DNA from: Trichopria drosophilae
Taxonomy: Eukaryota > Arthropoda > Insecta > Hymenoptera > Diapriidae
Length of the DNA stretch: 64,000 nucleotides
Direction of reading: 5' to 3'
Assembly (NCBI GenBank): GCA_030407085.1
Contig: CM059583.1
Span: 85,850,001 to 85,914,000 of the forward strand
Shown here: in pieces, positions 34,686-46,012 of the stretch
Layout of the letters: every line of letters starts with the position of its first letter
How positions within the stretch are numbered: position 1 is the first letter of the stretch
The notes under the pieces: model-generated
What the model was told of the DNA's origin: nothing
The model's database searches: none
Seen by the model: only the letters and a program-made list of their open reading frames with translations
Position numbers and translations under genes: made by a program

Positions 34686-36204
34686 AACGAAATATAATAA
34701 ATGGATTTGATAATGTTTTAAAACTAATTGGATTCTATGAATTATTTTCGGAGCTTACATGTGCTCCTCTAAGATAATTCACGATGATGCACATTTGCCA
34801 TACGTTTGCGTACCTTTACGTACGTTTAGGAATATTCTTTGATGCATTTTTTCTCGTAAGTGACGTTTCTGCAGGATTCTACAGGATACTGTACCTTTGC
34901 ACACTTTCGCGTACGTTCGCGTACGTTTACGTACGTTTACGTACGTTTACATCTGTTGAGAAATATTCTGTTATGCATTTTTTCTCGTATGTGTACATTT
35001 TTGTAGGATTCTGGACGATACTGCATCTTTGCATACTTTTGCATACGTTAACGTACCTTCGCGTACGTTCGCGTACGTTTCTGTATAATGCTGTAAAAAT
35101 GTTCGAATCGTAACCAAAACGTACCTAAACGTACCAAATCGTACGTAATCGTACGGAATCATGCTTAAATGTAACGAAAACATACCATTTTTATTTCCAT
35201 AGGGGGTATCATGTATGTGAAAACCTTACACTGGACCTGATGCGTGATATCTTCGAGGGTACTGCAAATTATGCAATGACAAATATTTGCAACGATTTAA
35301 TTTTTATTAAAAAAAAATTGTCATTGGATTATTTGAATGGCAGATTCCAGGGTTTAAAGAATAATCAGGAAGGAACTCAGATCAGAATACCTCCTATAAG
35401 AAAGGAAAACATCCAGAAGAACAAAAAGTTTAGAATGTCAGCATATGACATGATGAACTTCTGCAGATATTTTGGGTTACTAGTAGGCGATAAAGTAGAC
35501 AGCAATGATAATTCTTGACAATTGTATATTTTATTTCGAAAAATAATATCAATCACAACATCGCCAAGGACATGTAATTGCCTTGGAGAATGTAATTCCA
35601 CCGTTTCTATATTGCAATTAGCCTATGTACGATTCATGAAGAATTTTGAGTTTCAAAATCTAATAATTCAACATTCCACTCCTATCGACCACATTAGTAG
35701 AAAAATCTATTTTCCAACCAGGAAGGATGATGAAGAAATTATCTCCGCAAAGCATGAAGAGTTAAATTGAATTCTGTATGAAATTAATGAAGTTCTTATT
35801 GTTGATGTGGATGACGACGATTTATTAACTTTCGGAAAAATAGTGGAAATATTTATAATGAATCAAGATATTTATTTGCTTGTGCAATCCCTTCAAACTA
35901 TATTCTTCGATGAACATTATTTTGGGTATAATGTAAAACCATGTCCATAGTTGGCTCTGAAACTTGTCAATGAAGTTTCAGGCATACATCAATGTTTACT
36001 TGTGAAACATGGAGAATTATTATATGCTGAGACAAAACATGTTTTATAATGTACTAATGATCATAAACATTAAGATTGTAATAATAATAATAATAAGTAG
36101 ATTTATATTTTTGTATTATATATTCATAATATTTGTAAAAATGAATGATACGCTATATTAGGTATGCTTCAAATAGAAATTTTGAATTAAAAATATATCT
36201 AGTT

Positions 36205-36480
36205 TCTCTTTAACCCCTTACGCCATGATGGGACGTTCAACATCCCACCTTCGATTGGTTGGTTATTTCCCAGTAAACGAAAAAATATTAAAAGTTATTC
36301 AAAATTCTTAATCCCCTTTTTGTTGGTATTGAAATTAAAACAATTCTATCTTTTTTAATCCCAAATCAATAACTTAAAAAAAAGGCAGATTCGCTTCGAC
36401 CGAGAATCGAACCACGGTCCTCTGCGCAGCAAGTTCGAAGTGCAACAACTCGGCCACACTCACTGTTGTGAAATAATGAA
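36205..36480 (-). mobile_element. tRNA-derived SINE
   Basis: On the minus strand the head reads GTGTGGCCGAGTTGTTGCAC (box A like a Ser/Leu tRNA) and GTGGTTCGATTCTCGG (box B). A non-tRNA body with a gggacgttgaacatccca-type segment follows to about 36205. It is not the same family as the SINE at 31.6-32.1 kb. Ends approximate. Confidence 0.65.
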
Positions 36481-36569
36481 AAAATAACAAATAGTTGAAA
36501 CAGAAAGTAGAGAATTTTTCTACGTGTTTATATAATAATGTATTCGGGCAGGCTAAAATACATAGACCC

Positions 36570-37345
36570 GCAAAGTCCCAAAACGGAATAAATTCCACCC
36601 GTTTTTCAACGTACGACTACAAATCCAATTCTCAGATAAATCTTAATCGAATTATATTTCCTGAAGTATTTTTTGTGCTCTTTTCAAATCCGTCGTTATT
36701 TTTGCTTTATCTCTCTTAAATTTTCCAATATGGCGGCGTTTTCCTGGAAAAACGTGTTAATTTTCAATTTTTATTTTCATCAATCGCGATTTACATTAAG
36801 TTAAACAGCTCAGTTTTGTTCCAAACTCTGCATCCGGTGGAATTTTTGGTTGTACTGTAAGGTTTTATTGGTATTTTTAAAAAATCCAAGATGGCGGATG
36901 AATGGCACGGCGATTTTTAACAAAATTTCTTCTTATTTTCTCATAAAAAAAAGTTCGTATATTACAGTTTTTGAGGTCGCTGAATCCGAATCTGAAATCA
37001 GATTTTCGAAATTCAAAATCGCAGATACTCAAAAAACTGTAATATATAATCTTTTTATAAATATACAATTTTAGCGAATTTTGGACCGTCATATTGCGCC
37101 CGTCATTTTGAATTTCGAAAATCTGATTTCAGATTCGGATTCAGCAACCTCAAAAACAGTAATATACCAATTTTTGTTGCAATCCAAATGTTTTGGAGAA
37201 GTTTGGTCCGCCTTATTGGATCCGCCACTTTGAATTTCGAAAATCTGATTTAAGATTCGGATTCAGCGACCTCAAAAACTGTAATATGTCAACTTTTGTT
37301 GTAATCCAAACATGTTTGCGAAATATAAATACAATAGAAGGCAAA
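36570..37345. repeat. Foldback left arm with about 122-bp tandem repeats
   Basis: In reverse complement this matches 40722-41638, including cccaaaacggaataaattcc at the outer end, an aagatggcggatgaatgg block and, innermost, about three copies of a unit containing attcagcgacctcaaaaac and aaatctgatttcagattcgg. Confidence 0.85.
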
Positions 37346-37351
37346 AAGAAT

Positions 37352-38409
37352 CCCGTATGGAAAAAATCAACGGTAATCTAGCGCAATTCACCGTACGATT
37401 TTGACACATTTCGGTACGTCTGTATAGAATTATGTACGGTGAGGTACGTTTACGTATGTTCGCGTACGATTTGGTTACGATTCGAACATTTTGTACACCA
37501 TTGTACAGAAACGTACGCAAACGTACGCGAACGTACACAAACGTACGCAAACGTACACAAAATTGCTAGAACATACTGAAGCATGCGGAGATGTACAGCA
37601 TTGTACACTGTAGATGTCAAACAACCATTCGTAATAAAATATTTTCGTACAAAAACGTCCGGAATCATATGAATATGTACTGAAACGTACGCAGACGTAC
37701 GCAAACGTGCGCAATTGTACGGATATATGCAGCCATGTATAGAAACGTACGAGATTTTGGAACTATTTACAGGAACGTGCCCGACTGCACGAATATTGAA
37801 TATCCCAGATAGGTGCCCGTTTTTCTTCTGTTATTTTTTTGTGATTTTTTGTCCACAATTTTTCACGTTATTTTGGAGAAAAATGACCCAAACCAATTCT
37901 TCTACATTGGACAAATATTCCAAAAATTTGTCGCGTTTTGTAGGGATATTTATACATTTTTTCATATTATTCGGGCAATTTTTTCCTCTTTGTATACAAA
38001 CAAATTTTTTAGTTTAGGTTTAGGAATATTCTTTGATCCATTTTTTCTCATAAGTGACGTTTCTGCAGCATTCTACAGGATACTGTACCTTTGCACACTT
38101 TCGCGTACGTTCGCGCACGTTCGCGTACGTTTACGTACGTTTACGTACGTTTATATCTGTTTAGAAATATTCTGTTATGCATTTTATCTCGTATGTATAT
38201 ATTTTTGTAGGATTCTGGACGATACTGCATCTTTGCATACTTTTGCGTACGTTAACGTACCTTCGCGTACGTTCGCGTACGTTTCTGTATAATGCTGTAA
38301 AAATGTTCGAATCGTAACCAAAACGTACCTAATCGTACCAAATCGTACGTAATCGTACGGAATCATGCTTAAATGTAACGAAAACATACCATTTTTATTT
38401 CCATAGGGG
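37352..38409. mobile_element. TIR element with CGTACG arrays, copy B (1058 bp)
   Basis: Same ends as copy A (CCCGTATGGAAA and CCATAGGGG), with AT duplicated on both sides (37350-37351 and 38410-38411). It matches copy A at both ends (37352-37968 with 32939-33527, and 38028-38409 with 34825-35205) but lacks most of the middle. Right-end units cgtacgttcg/cgtacgttta repeat in register every 10 bp. Confidence 0.85.
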
Positions 38410-38810
38410 ATGGTTCGCGCGAATGCTGCTGTAGCGCGTCGCTGCAGAACTGTCTCCCATAAGAGAAATCGATCACCGTTTAATACAATAGAGAAGCGTG
38501 AAGCGATTAAAAAAACCAACTATTAAAAATCGTCTGCGAACCATTGATATTATATTTCTCGTCATACGGGTATATCTGAGATCATTCGATAGTAATATTG
38601 AGAAATTTAATTTTTTCAAATAATAATAGGAGTAAGATTATTGAGGTTTGACACATCAAATTTAATCTATACGAGCAAGACCAAGAATAGCTGTTCTATT
38701 TGGTGAGTTTTTTGTTTTGAAATGGAAAAAAAATAGAGGTTGTAAAAGTGTTTCTTCTGAAGAGGGAAGGGAAGAAAGAAACAACGATAAGAGATCAAAA
38801 AAAGAGCAGT

Positions 38811-40436
38811 AGTCGAATGTGAAATTGATGAATTTGATAGTGTTTATGAAGATCACGTTATTTTACATAATACTGAGTATTCTGGAGAGTCTGACACAGA
38901 TGATGAGATGAGTACTCAATCTTCGAGCCATAATTCATATGATTTAGATGAACGCAAGAAGCGAGATATATCTTATAGAAACAATTTTGAAAATTACTCT
39001 CAATCGCAGAAATTGTTAGAGCCTGAGCATGTGTACGAGTGGAAAGAAGAAGAAAAAATATGCGTTGGCAATATAAATGATGAACTTCTTCTGCCTAGTA
39101 GTATGCAATCAAAAATTCGAAGTTCTTCCCTAAGTGAAGTATTTGAATTATTTTTTTCTCAAAATTTGAAGCAGTACATGGTTGATTCCACTTGTGACCA
39201 GGGCTTTGATCTGAATATCACTGATTTTGAAGTATTTGTTGGAATACTATTATTATCCTGATTCAATATTCGATCAAATCAGAGAGACTATTATGGTCTA
39301 CAGATGGTGATCTACGATGTGATGGTGTCGTTCAGGCAATGAGTAGGAATACATTTTTCAAAATCAAGTGAAATCTGAAATATTCAAAACTTTGTGATGA
39401 AAATGGTATTGATAAGGAATTGAAAGTAAGGGCGATAACTGACATTTTCAGGAAAAATGCTCTTCAATTTGGACATTTTTCAACGGCGCTTTCAATTGAT
39501 GAAATGATGGTAAAATTTTACGGTCGCATGAGCTTAAAACAGTTTATACCATCAAAACCAACAAGGTTCGGGATTAAAATGTAGGCCCTTTGTACGTCTA
39601 AGGGATATATCCTTGACTGCGATATATACTGTGGGAAAAATAGCAGCCAGGATAGCAATATACCAGCTCTCTGTTCGTTAGGCACCCGAGTTGTCTTGCA
39701 GATGGTACATAATCTTTTATTGACCGTTCCGAAGAAAAAAATAGCCTTGTATCATTTATATTTTTACAACTTTTTCACAAATCCTGATTTAGTCATTCAT
39801 CTGTCAAAAAATGGTTTACGATCAACAGGTGTTATCCGAAAGGATCGAGTAAAAAATAAGCATGAATTTGATAAGAAAGCACCGCGACGTGAATCTAAAG
39901 TCAGTCATGAAGTGAACAGTGGAGTAAATCATACAAGTGTAATTGATTCAAAGCCCGTATCAATTCTATCTTTAGCTACTGGCCTGACTCCAATCACCTC
40001 AATGCAGAAATATTCAAAAACTGAACGTAAACAGGTGGATCTTGGATTCCCGCATACTTTTGTGCTGTATAATAGGTACATGGGACGAGTTGATTTACAT
40101 GATTATAGGTGCAATAGGGTCATTCCGAGTATAAGGAGCAGAAAGTGGACTTGGGTCATTTTTTTTAGACTTACAAGCCTCAATAACTAATGCAACAGTT
40201 GTGTGGAATCTTTTTTGTCAAAAGAGACAAGAAGTTTGTAGGAAAGATGTCCGCAAGTAGGTAAGTAAATACTATCGTAGCAAAAAAGGAAAGAGCAATC
40301 TTTCTGCTCATAAAAATGGAACTCAATCCAGAGGAAAATGCTCGTTTGAAGGTTGTTCTCAAAATACAATAAGAACTTGTATAGATTGTAATGCATATTT
40401 TCGTTTGACATGTTTTGGAAAATACCATGGCCAATA
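38811..40436 (+). pseudogene. piggyBac transposase, inactivated
   Basis: The acidic N-terminus (VECEIDEFDSVYEDH) leads to the DDE_Tnp_1_7 domain: ELFFSQNLKQYMVDST, FEVFVGILLLS, WSTDGDLRCDGVVQAMSR, LSIDEMMVKFYGRM (first catalytic Asp), IPSKPTRFGIKM, HLYFYNFFTNPDLV (family FDNFF; the second catalytic Asp is Tyr at 39765-39767), VIRKDRV, MGRVDLHDYR. The end (CSFEGC..TCIDCNAYFRLTC) is the cysteine-rich domain that binds transposon ends. In-frame stops at about 39259, 39370 and 39581, a stop before the Cys-rich end and a frameshift near 39290 show a pseudogene. The transposase normally cuts at TTAA; no TIRs were found. It lies between the two foldback arms. Confidence 0.88.
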
Positions 40437-40476
40437 ATAAAATACTGAAGAGGAGTTTCATGATTGAGCTCCAAGA

Positions 40477-40561
40477 ATAGTGAGAGACAAGGGGACTCAC
40501 TGTAATCAAGCACCCCGAATAGTGAGAGGCAAGCGGACTCACTCTTATCGAGCACCCCAAT
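40477..40561. repeat. Tandem pair of 43-bp hairpin units
   Basis: Two adjacent copies of aatagtgagagRcaagSggac then a tail ending gcacccc. Each pairs GTGAG with CTCAC around a 10-nt loop. Just downstream of the piggyBac remnant. Confidence 0.7.
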
Positions 40562-40721
40562 GGGGTCATATCTCCGTTACGTCCACGTCGTTGATCCTGG
40601 GTGATGCTAAAAGCGGAAATAGACAACACAAACATTTTTGTTTCGAAAGATTTCTTTTTTTTTTTTTTCGTTAAAAAAAGGAGTAAATCGAAAATGGTTT
40701 GTTTATATTCTTTAAAGAGGT

Positions 40722-41638
40722 TAGTGACCATAAAAACTGTAATATACCAACATTTGTTGTAATCCAACAATTTTAGCGACATCTGGTCTGCCATATTTGA
40801 TCCGACATTTTATATTTCGAAAATCTGATTTCAGTTTCGGACTTAGCGACCTCAAAAACTGTAATATACCGACTTTTGTTGCAATCCAAACGTGTCGGAG
40901 AAGTTTGGTCCGCCATATTGGATTCGCCATTTTGAATTTCGAAAATCTGATTTCAGATTCGGATTCAGCGATCTCAAAAACTGTAATATATAAACTTTTG
41001 TTGCAATCCAAACGTTTTGAAGAAGTTTGTTCCTCCGTATTGGATCCGCCATTTTGATTTCGAAAATCTGATTTCAGATTCGGATTCAGCGACCTCGAAA
41101 ACTGTAATATACCGACTTTTGTTGCAATCCAAACGTTTTGGAAAAGTTTGGTCCACCATATTGGATCCGCCATTTTGAATTTCAACAATCTGATTTCAGA
41201 TTCGGATTCAGCGACCTCAAAAACTGTAATATACGAACTTTTGTTGTAAGCCAATCATTTTTGAGAAAATAAGAAGAAATTTTGTTAAAAATAGCCATTC
41301 CATTCATCCGCCATCTTGGGTTTTTCAAAAATACCAATAAAACCTTACAGTACAAGGAAAAATTTCACCGGATGCAAAGTTTGGAATAAAATCGAGCTGT
41401 TTAACTTAATGTAAATCGCGATTGATCAAAATAAAAATTGAAAAAAAAACATGTTTTTCCAGGAAATCGCCGCCATATTGAAAAATCTAATAGAGCTAAT
41501 GCAAAAATAACGACGGATTTGAAAAGAGAACAAAAAAAAAACTTCAGGAAAAGTAATTCGATTAAGATTTATCTGAGAATTGGATCTGTAGTCGTACGTT
41601 GACAAACGGGTGGAATTTATTCCGTTTTGGGACTTTAG
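40722..41638. repeat. Foldback right arm with about 122-bp tandem repeats
   Basis: Four full tandem units, with aaaactgtaatata at 40732, 40854, 40977, 41098 and 41219 (spacing 121-123). The outer part to 41638 mirrors 36570-36960. Open frames across it (for example 41254 to 40721 on the minus strand) are products of the repeat, not a gene. Confidence 0.88.
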
Positions 41639-41639
41639 C

Positions 41640-43735
41640 GGTTAAGACACGACCAGTTTGCCGAAGTCGTTAAATGGTCCATATACGGAAAACATAAACA
41701 GAGTGCTGTCTTATTTTCCGAATGGCTTATGAGCAGTTTTTAGTATCCGTTTATAAGGGTAATAAATTTAGGAAGAAAATATATAAAATTTAGACACGGC
41801 CACTCTGTTAAAGTCGTTAAACGCCCCACAGTCGTAATAACTATAAGGAGAGCTGTCTTATTTTCCGAATTACTTATGAGCATTTTTTAATATCCGTTTT
41901 TAAGAGTGATGAATTTTGTAAGAATTATATAAAATTTAGACACGACCAATCTGCCGAATTCGTTTTAGAGGTCTATATTTGAAATACCTAAAAGGAGCGC
42001 TGTCTTATTTTCTGGATGATTTTTGAACATTATTTAGTATCCGCTTTTAAGTGTGATGAAATTTGAAAGAAATATATAAAATTTAGACACGACCACTCTA
42101 CCAAAGTCGTTAAGCGGTCCATATACGAAAAACACAAACGGAACACTGTCTTATTTTCCGGTTTACTTATGAGCATTTTTTACTATCCGTTTTTAAGAGT
42201 GATGAATTTTGTAAGAAATATATAAAATTTAGATACGACCACTCTGTCAAAGTCGTTTTAGAAGTCTATATTTGAAATACATAAAAGGAGCGCTGTCTTA
42301 TTTTCCGAGCGGCTTATGAGCAATTGGTAGTATCCGATTATAAGGATAATGAATTTAGGAAGAAAATATATAAAATTTAGACATGGCCAGTCTGTCGAAG
42401 TCGTTTTAGAGGTCTATATTTGAAATACCTAAAAAGAGAAGTAGAATACGACGGGATCGCCTCAGCGATCGCGCTACCGAAAATTAATGGCCGATTAGTA
42501 CAGCCGTCGCCCTCAGCGGGGTCCGGAACAATACTAATTCCTACAAAAAAAATAAAAATAAGGAAATTATTTAAACGATTTGCACGCCGAGATCGCCCAA
42601 GTTCCTCTCAGCGAGGAGACCTAGTGCGAGGACCTAGGAAAGCCGTGCCAGGATCCCTCAGCGGGAGTCCTGGGCGAGACTAGGACCGGGAAGAGGCTTC
42701 AGGCCAGACACCTCTCAGCGAGGAGCTGGACGGGAAGTGCTCGTCTTGAGATTTTCTTCGAACAGGTCGACTCCGATCCCCTCTCTTGATGCCGAGACGT
42801 CATGCCCTCTCCCTGGAATCGAGCATGCGCACCACAATACATGACGAGCAAGACTACCGCTCGGTCCCACCCGAAAGCCTCAGGGACGCAACTTAAAATA
42901 AAAGTGCCCCGGCCCTTAAATTTAAGACAAAAAACCCAGAGAAATACGGCCCTGCCTTGTGGCGGTCACAAGTTTTAAAGAAAATATATCAAATTTAGAT
43001 ACGACCACTCCCTTAATGTCGTTAAACGCCCCACTGTCGAAATAATTATACGGAGAGCTGTCTTATTTTCCGGTGACTTATGAGCATTTTTTAGTATCCG
43101 TCTTTAAGGGTAATGAATTTTGAAGGAAATATATTAAGTTTACGCACGACCACTCTACCAAAGTCATTAAACGGTTCATACTCGAAAACCTTAAACGGAG
43201 CGCTTTCTTATTTTCCGGTTGACTTATGAGCATTTGTTAATATCTGTTTTTAACAGCGATGAATTTTGTAAGATGTATATAAAATTTAGATACGAGTACT
43301 CTACCAAAGTCCTTTTTGAGGTCTACATTAGAAAAACCTAAACGGAGCTCAGTCTTATTTTCCGGTTGTCTTATGAGCATTTCTTATTATCCGTTTTTAA
43401 GGGTAATGAATTTGGAACGGAATATATAAAATCTAGACACGACAGTTCTGCAAAAGTTGTTTTATGGGTCTATATTTGAAAAACATAAATGGAGCTCAGT
43501 CTTATTTTCCGGTTGTCTTATGAGCATTTCTTATTATCCGTTTTTAAGGGTAATGAATTTGTAACGGAATATATAAAATCTAGACACGACAGTTCTGCAA
43601 AAGTTGTTTTATGGGTCTATATTTGAAAAACATAAATGGAGCGCTGTCTTATTTTCCGGATGGCTTATGAGCATTTTTTAGTATTCGTTTTTAAGGGTAA
43701 TGAATTTGAAGCTAATATATAAGATTTAGACACGA
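41640..43735. repeat. Satellite with 146-147-bp unit
   Basis: The landmark tgtcttattttcc occurs at 41707, 41854, 42001, 42147 and 42293, then after an interruption at 43059, 43205, 43351, 43498 and 43644. The spacing is 146-147 bp. The unit also contains ttatgagcattttttagtat, a taatgaattt block and tttagacacgacca. About 10 landmarks remain. Copies differ by point changes, and 43351-43644 are nearly identical neighbours, indicating recent local duplication. Confidence 0.92.
42436..42968. other. GC-rich insertion in the satellite with hairpin cluster
   Basis: This block breaks the satellite and is far richer in G and C. It contains five short hairpins sharing CTCAGC at the turn (42455-42470, 42510-42520, 42604-42616, 42648-42673, 42711-42723). 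There is no convincing reading frame, although an 87-codon frame runs through 42420-42683. The ends carry no clear TIR or LTR. Its nature is unknown; an untranslated region of a retroelement is possible. Confidence 0.55.
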
Positions 43736-45309
43736 AGGAAAGGTATTTACAAAAGGTACATCGCAATAGGAGAAACAAGAACAGACAAACTTATTTATGA
43801 AACAGTTGTGCGGCAGAGGGAGGGACAGAGACGCCGACCGGCAACCCACACGAGTGCGACGAGTGTCGCCTTCCCCAACAAGGACATGAGTCCCTTGTGC
43901 GGGAAGAGGGGCATTCCTCTCCCACTGCGACGCACACCACTACACCTTACGTATGCGGCCCCTGCACGCTAAATGTATGCGCCTTGAAACGTCAACAATG
44001 AGTGCGACAGGAACTAACATATCCAAGGGACGAAGACAAAACGAAAACATGCATTGGCAGTTTTCGATCACAAATAAAAAATTACATGTATACTTAATAC
44101 AATTACGAAACAAGGAAAACGCTATAGGAAAGAAAGGGACAAACGAAATATGTTTACTTATCGATACCAAAAGAATTAATTGACGGAAAAATGAGCGTAT
44201 TGAAATGAAATGAAATGCAATTTTCTATGATGTTCAGGACAGGGGGTAGATTGACAATATTTCGTCACAGCGCCTATTTTGTATTCTATTTTCAAGAGGT
44301 TATCTAGGGACTTTTTGACGGTTTGCCGAACCGTTATTTTCTAAACGTTTTAAAGTTCTGAGCTATGTGAAATGTACAGTTCTTATTGTTTGTTTAAAAA
44401 TAATTATCATTACAAATGTTGAATGAAGCAAGGATATTAAACAAATACCGGCACCATTACCTTTTACAAATAATTGACTCACTTTTATAATCACATATAA
44501 TATATAAAATTAAAAGTATTGTGAATATTATAAGGGAGTATTACAAATATTTTCTTCCTAAACTAAATTTCTTTTTACGATAGTTTCGTTTCTGTTAAAT
44601 AAACGGTTGTCGTGTGATTTTGATGAAAGGTATACATATTTGAAAAATATCAAAAAATTAGTTATATTAGATTACTATTATTATTTTCAACCGCTTTTCA
44701 ATATCATGAATAAAATGGTAAATTAAGTGAGTTTGAATGATAGAGAAACTAAAATGAAAACTTTGACTTTCTTAATAAATTACCAGCTTATCAAGAGTTG
44801 GGCCTATAAAACAATAAAAATATTGTAAAAGTTAATTTTGTTAATAACAAATTAATGTTTCAATCGCGACTGTCGGAATCCGCGTATGGGCAGCTTAGCC
44901 ATCAAAAAGTCTGTGGGGCCCTTTCGATTTCAAAAAACTTCGAGCGAGAGATTTGTTCCTTACTTGGAAAGGAAGTTTTTTTTGAAAAATTTGAGTTCGA
45001 TTAGAGTTAAATTCGCCAAGTTATGGTGATTTTAAATAAAATACGCGCGAAGCGCGGTAAAGCGATATCGTTCGGTATAAAGGATGCGCGGCCAGCGAAT
45101 TCAACAATATATCTAAGTTTTATCAGGATTTTATTTATGTTATTGAGAAACCATTAGGTTAAAAATTAATAATTTGTAAACAAGTGATATAATCATGAAC
45201 TTTGTGGCTTCGTAAGAACAATTTTTGTTTATATATATACCTGTTAAAAGAAAAGTTAAAAGAAATTTATATGTTTAAAGTGACTATATCACAGATAGTA
45301 TATTTGTGC
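43736..45309. other. Unassigned DNA
   Basis: 43780-43980 is GC-rich and unlike the satellite; the rest is AT-rich. No protein motif or element ends recognised. Confidence 0.45.
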
Positions 45310-45838
45310 TAACTATATTCGCAAAAAGTTGTGAAATCTCCCAAAACCTAGTTTATGTAAAAAAAACTCGCCAAGTCCTTATTCTACAAAAAAAACAACT
45401 AACCATGTAATAAAGCCAAGATCTTTCTACCGAACGAAACCATTGGCTAATGCTACATACAAAAATTGGGAAAACAAACTTTCTGTACATTGTTAACTAC
45501 ACAGTAATCCTATTCATTTCTTTCATAACAATAAGATTTAATGAAATATTATTCCATTAAATCTTACTTATTGGAGTTTAAAAATGGATACAACATCGCT
45601 AGTATATTTATAGGCCCTTATTCCAAGCATCCCTCCAATTAACTTATTAAAACATTTTTTCGAAGAATTTTGATCAGATCACATACAAGGGCACTTCGCC
45701 TTTATGTAAATTAACGAAGTGATGTATGAATTCTAGAATGTATTCAATAGCTAGTTTTTTGGTACACTCTATATTGCTGTGTTAAGTTGCAATTCCTTAT
45801 TTTCATTAATTACATATTACGGTGATTTAATAATGTAC

Positions 45839-46012
45839 TAGCTTTATATCTTCACTCGCTAACGCTCGCTCAGGACATCCGAGTCCCTGCTTATTTTTTT
45901 TGCTTATTTGCTATTTCTTTGCTATAATATTTGAAAATAATTTCATATCCGTATATTAACAAGGAATATCAAGCAATACATATCCCGAGCGAGCCCCAGT
46001 GATATAAAGTTA
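45839..46012. mobile_element. Small TA-flanked MITE (about 174 bp)
   Basis: TAGCTTTATATCttCACT at the left, and inverted at the right AGTGATATAAAGTTA; both arms also carry gctcgctc. TA at both ends suggests Tc1/mariner mobilisation. Confidence 0.55.

Larger units (their letters stand above)
32939..35205. mobile_element. TIR element with CGTACG arrays, copy A
   Basis: Ends CCCGTATGGAAA and, inverted on the right, CCCCTATGGAAA. GT flanks both sides, a 2-bp duplication. It splits the frame of the unnamed transposon protein exactly. The left 370 bp and right 430 bp contain many gtacg motifs, locally with 10-bp spacing, in opposite orientation at the two ends. The interior (about 33540-34780) has no convincing gene and carries other small repeats. 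A second copy lies at 37352-38409. Confidence 0.8.
32816..36048 (+). pseudogene. Unnamed transposon-type protein, interrupted by a 2.27 kb element
   Basis: Before the insertion the frame reads LLRLVESYEACTTKC, then TGIEEVCMFNKIER. Across the element (with one GT removed) it continues YHVCENLTLDLMRDIFEG, TNICNDLIFIKKKLS and FRMSAYDMMNFCRYFGLL. After stops (35517, 35769) it continues FGKIVEIFIMNQDIYL, FDEHYFGYNVKP and CLLVKHGELLYAETKHVL. I recall similar uncharacterised proteins, often in many copies, from insects and cnidarians, which suggests a DNA transposon; I cannot name the superfamily or a catalytic motif. At least three in-frame stops show decay. The 5' part is probably cut off by the ISL2EU-like element ending near 32805. 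Confidence 0.6.

Noticed and set aside
40721..41254. 177-codon minus-strand frame
   Set aside because: It is periodic because it runs through the 122-bp tandem repeat; the same peptide recurs each unit and in other frames.
42436..42968. Self-cleaving ribozyme in the hairpin-rich block
   Set aside because: I looked for a hammerhead core (CTGATGA and GAAA) and did not find it.
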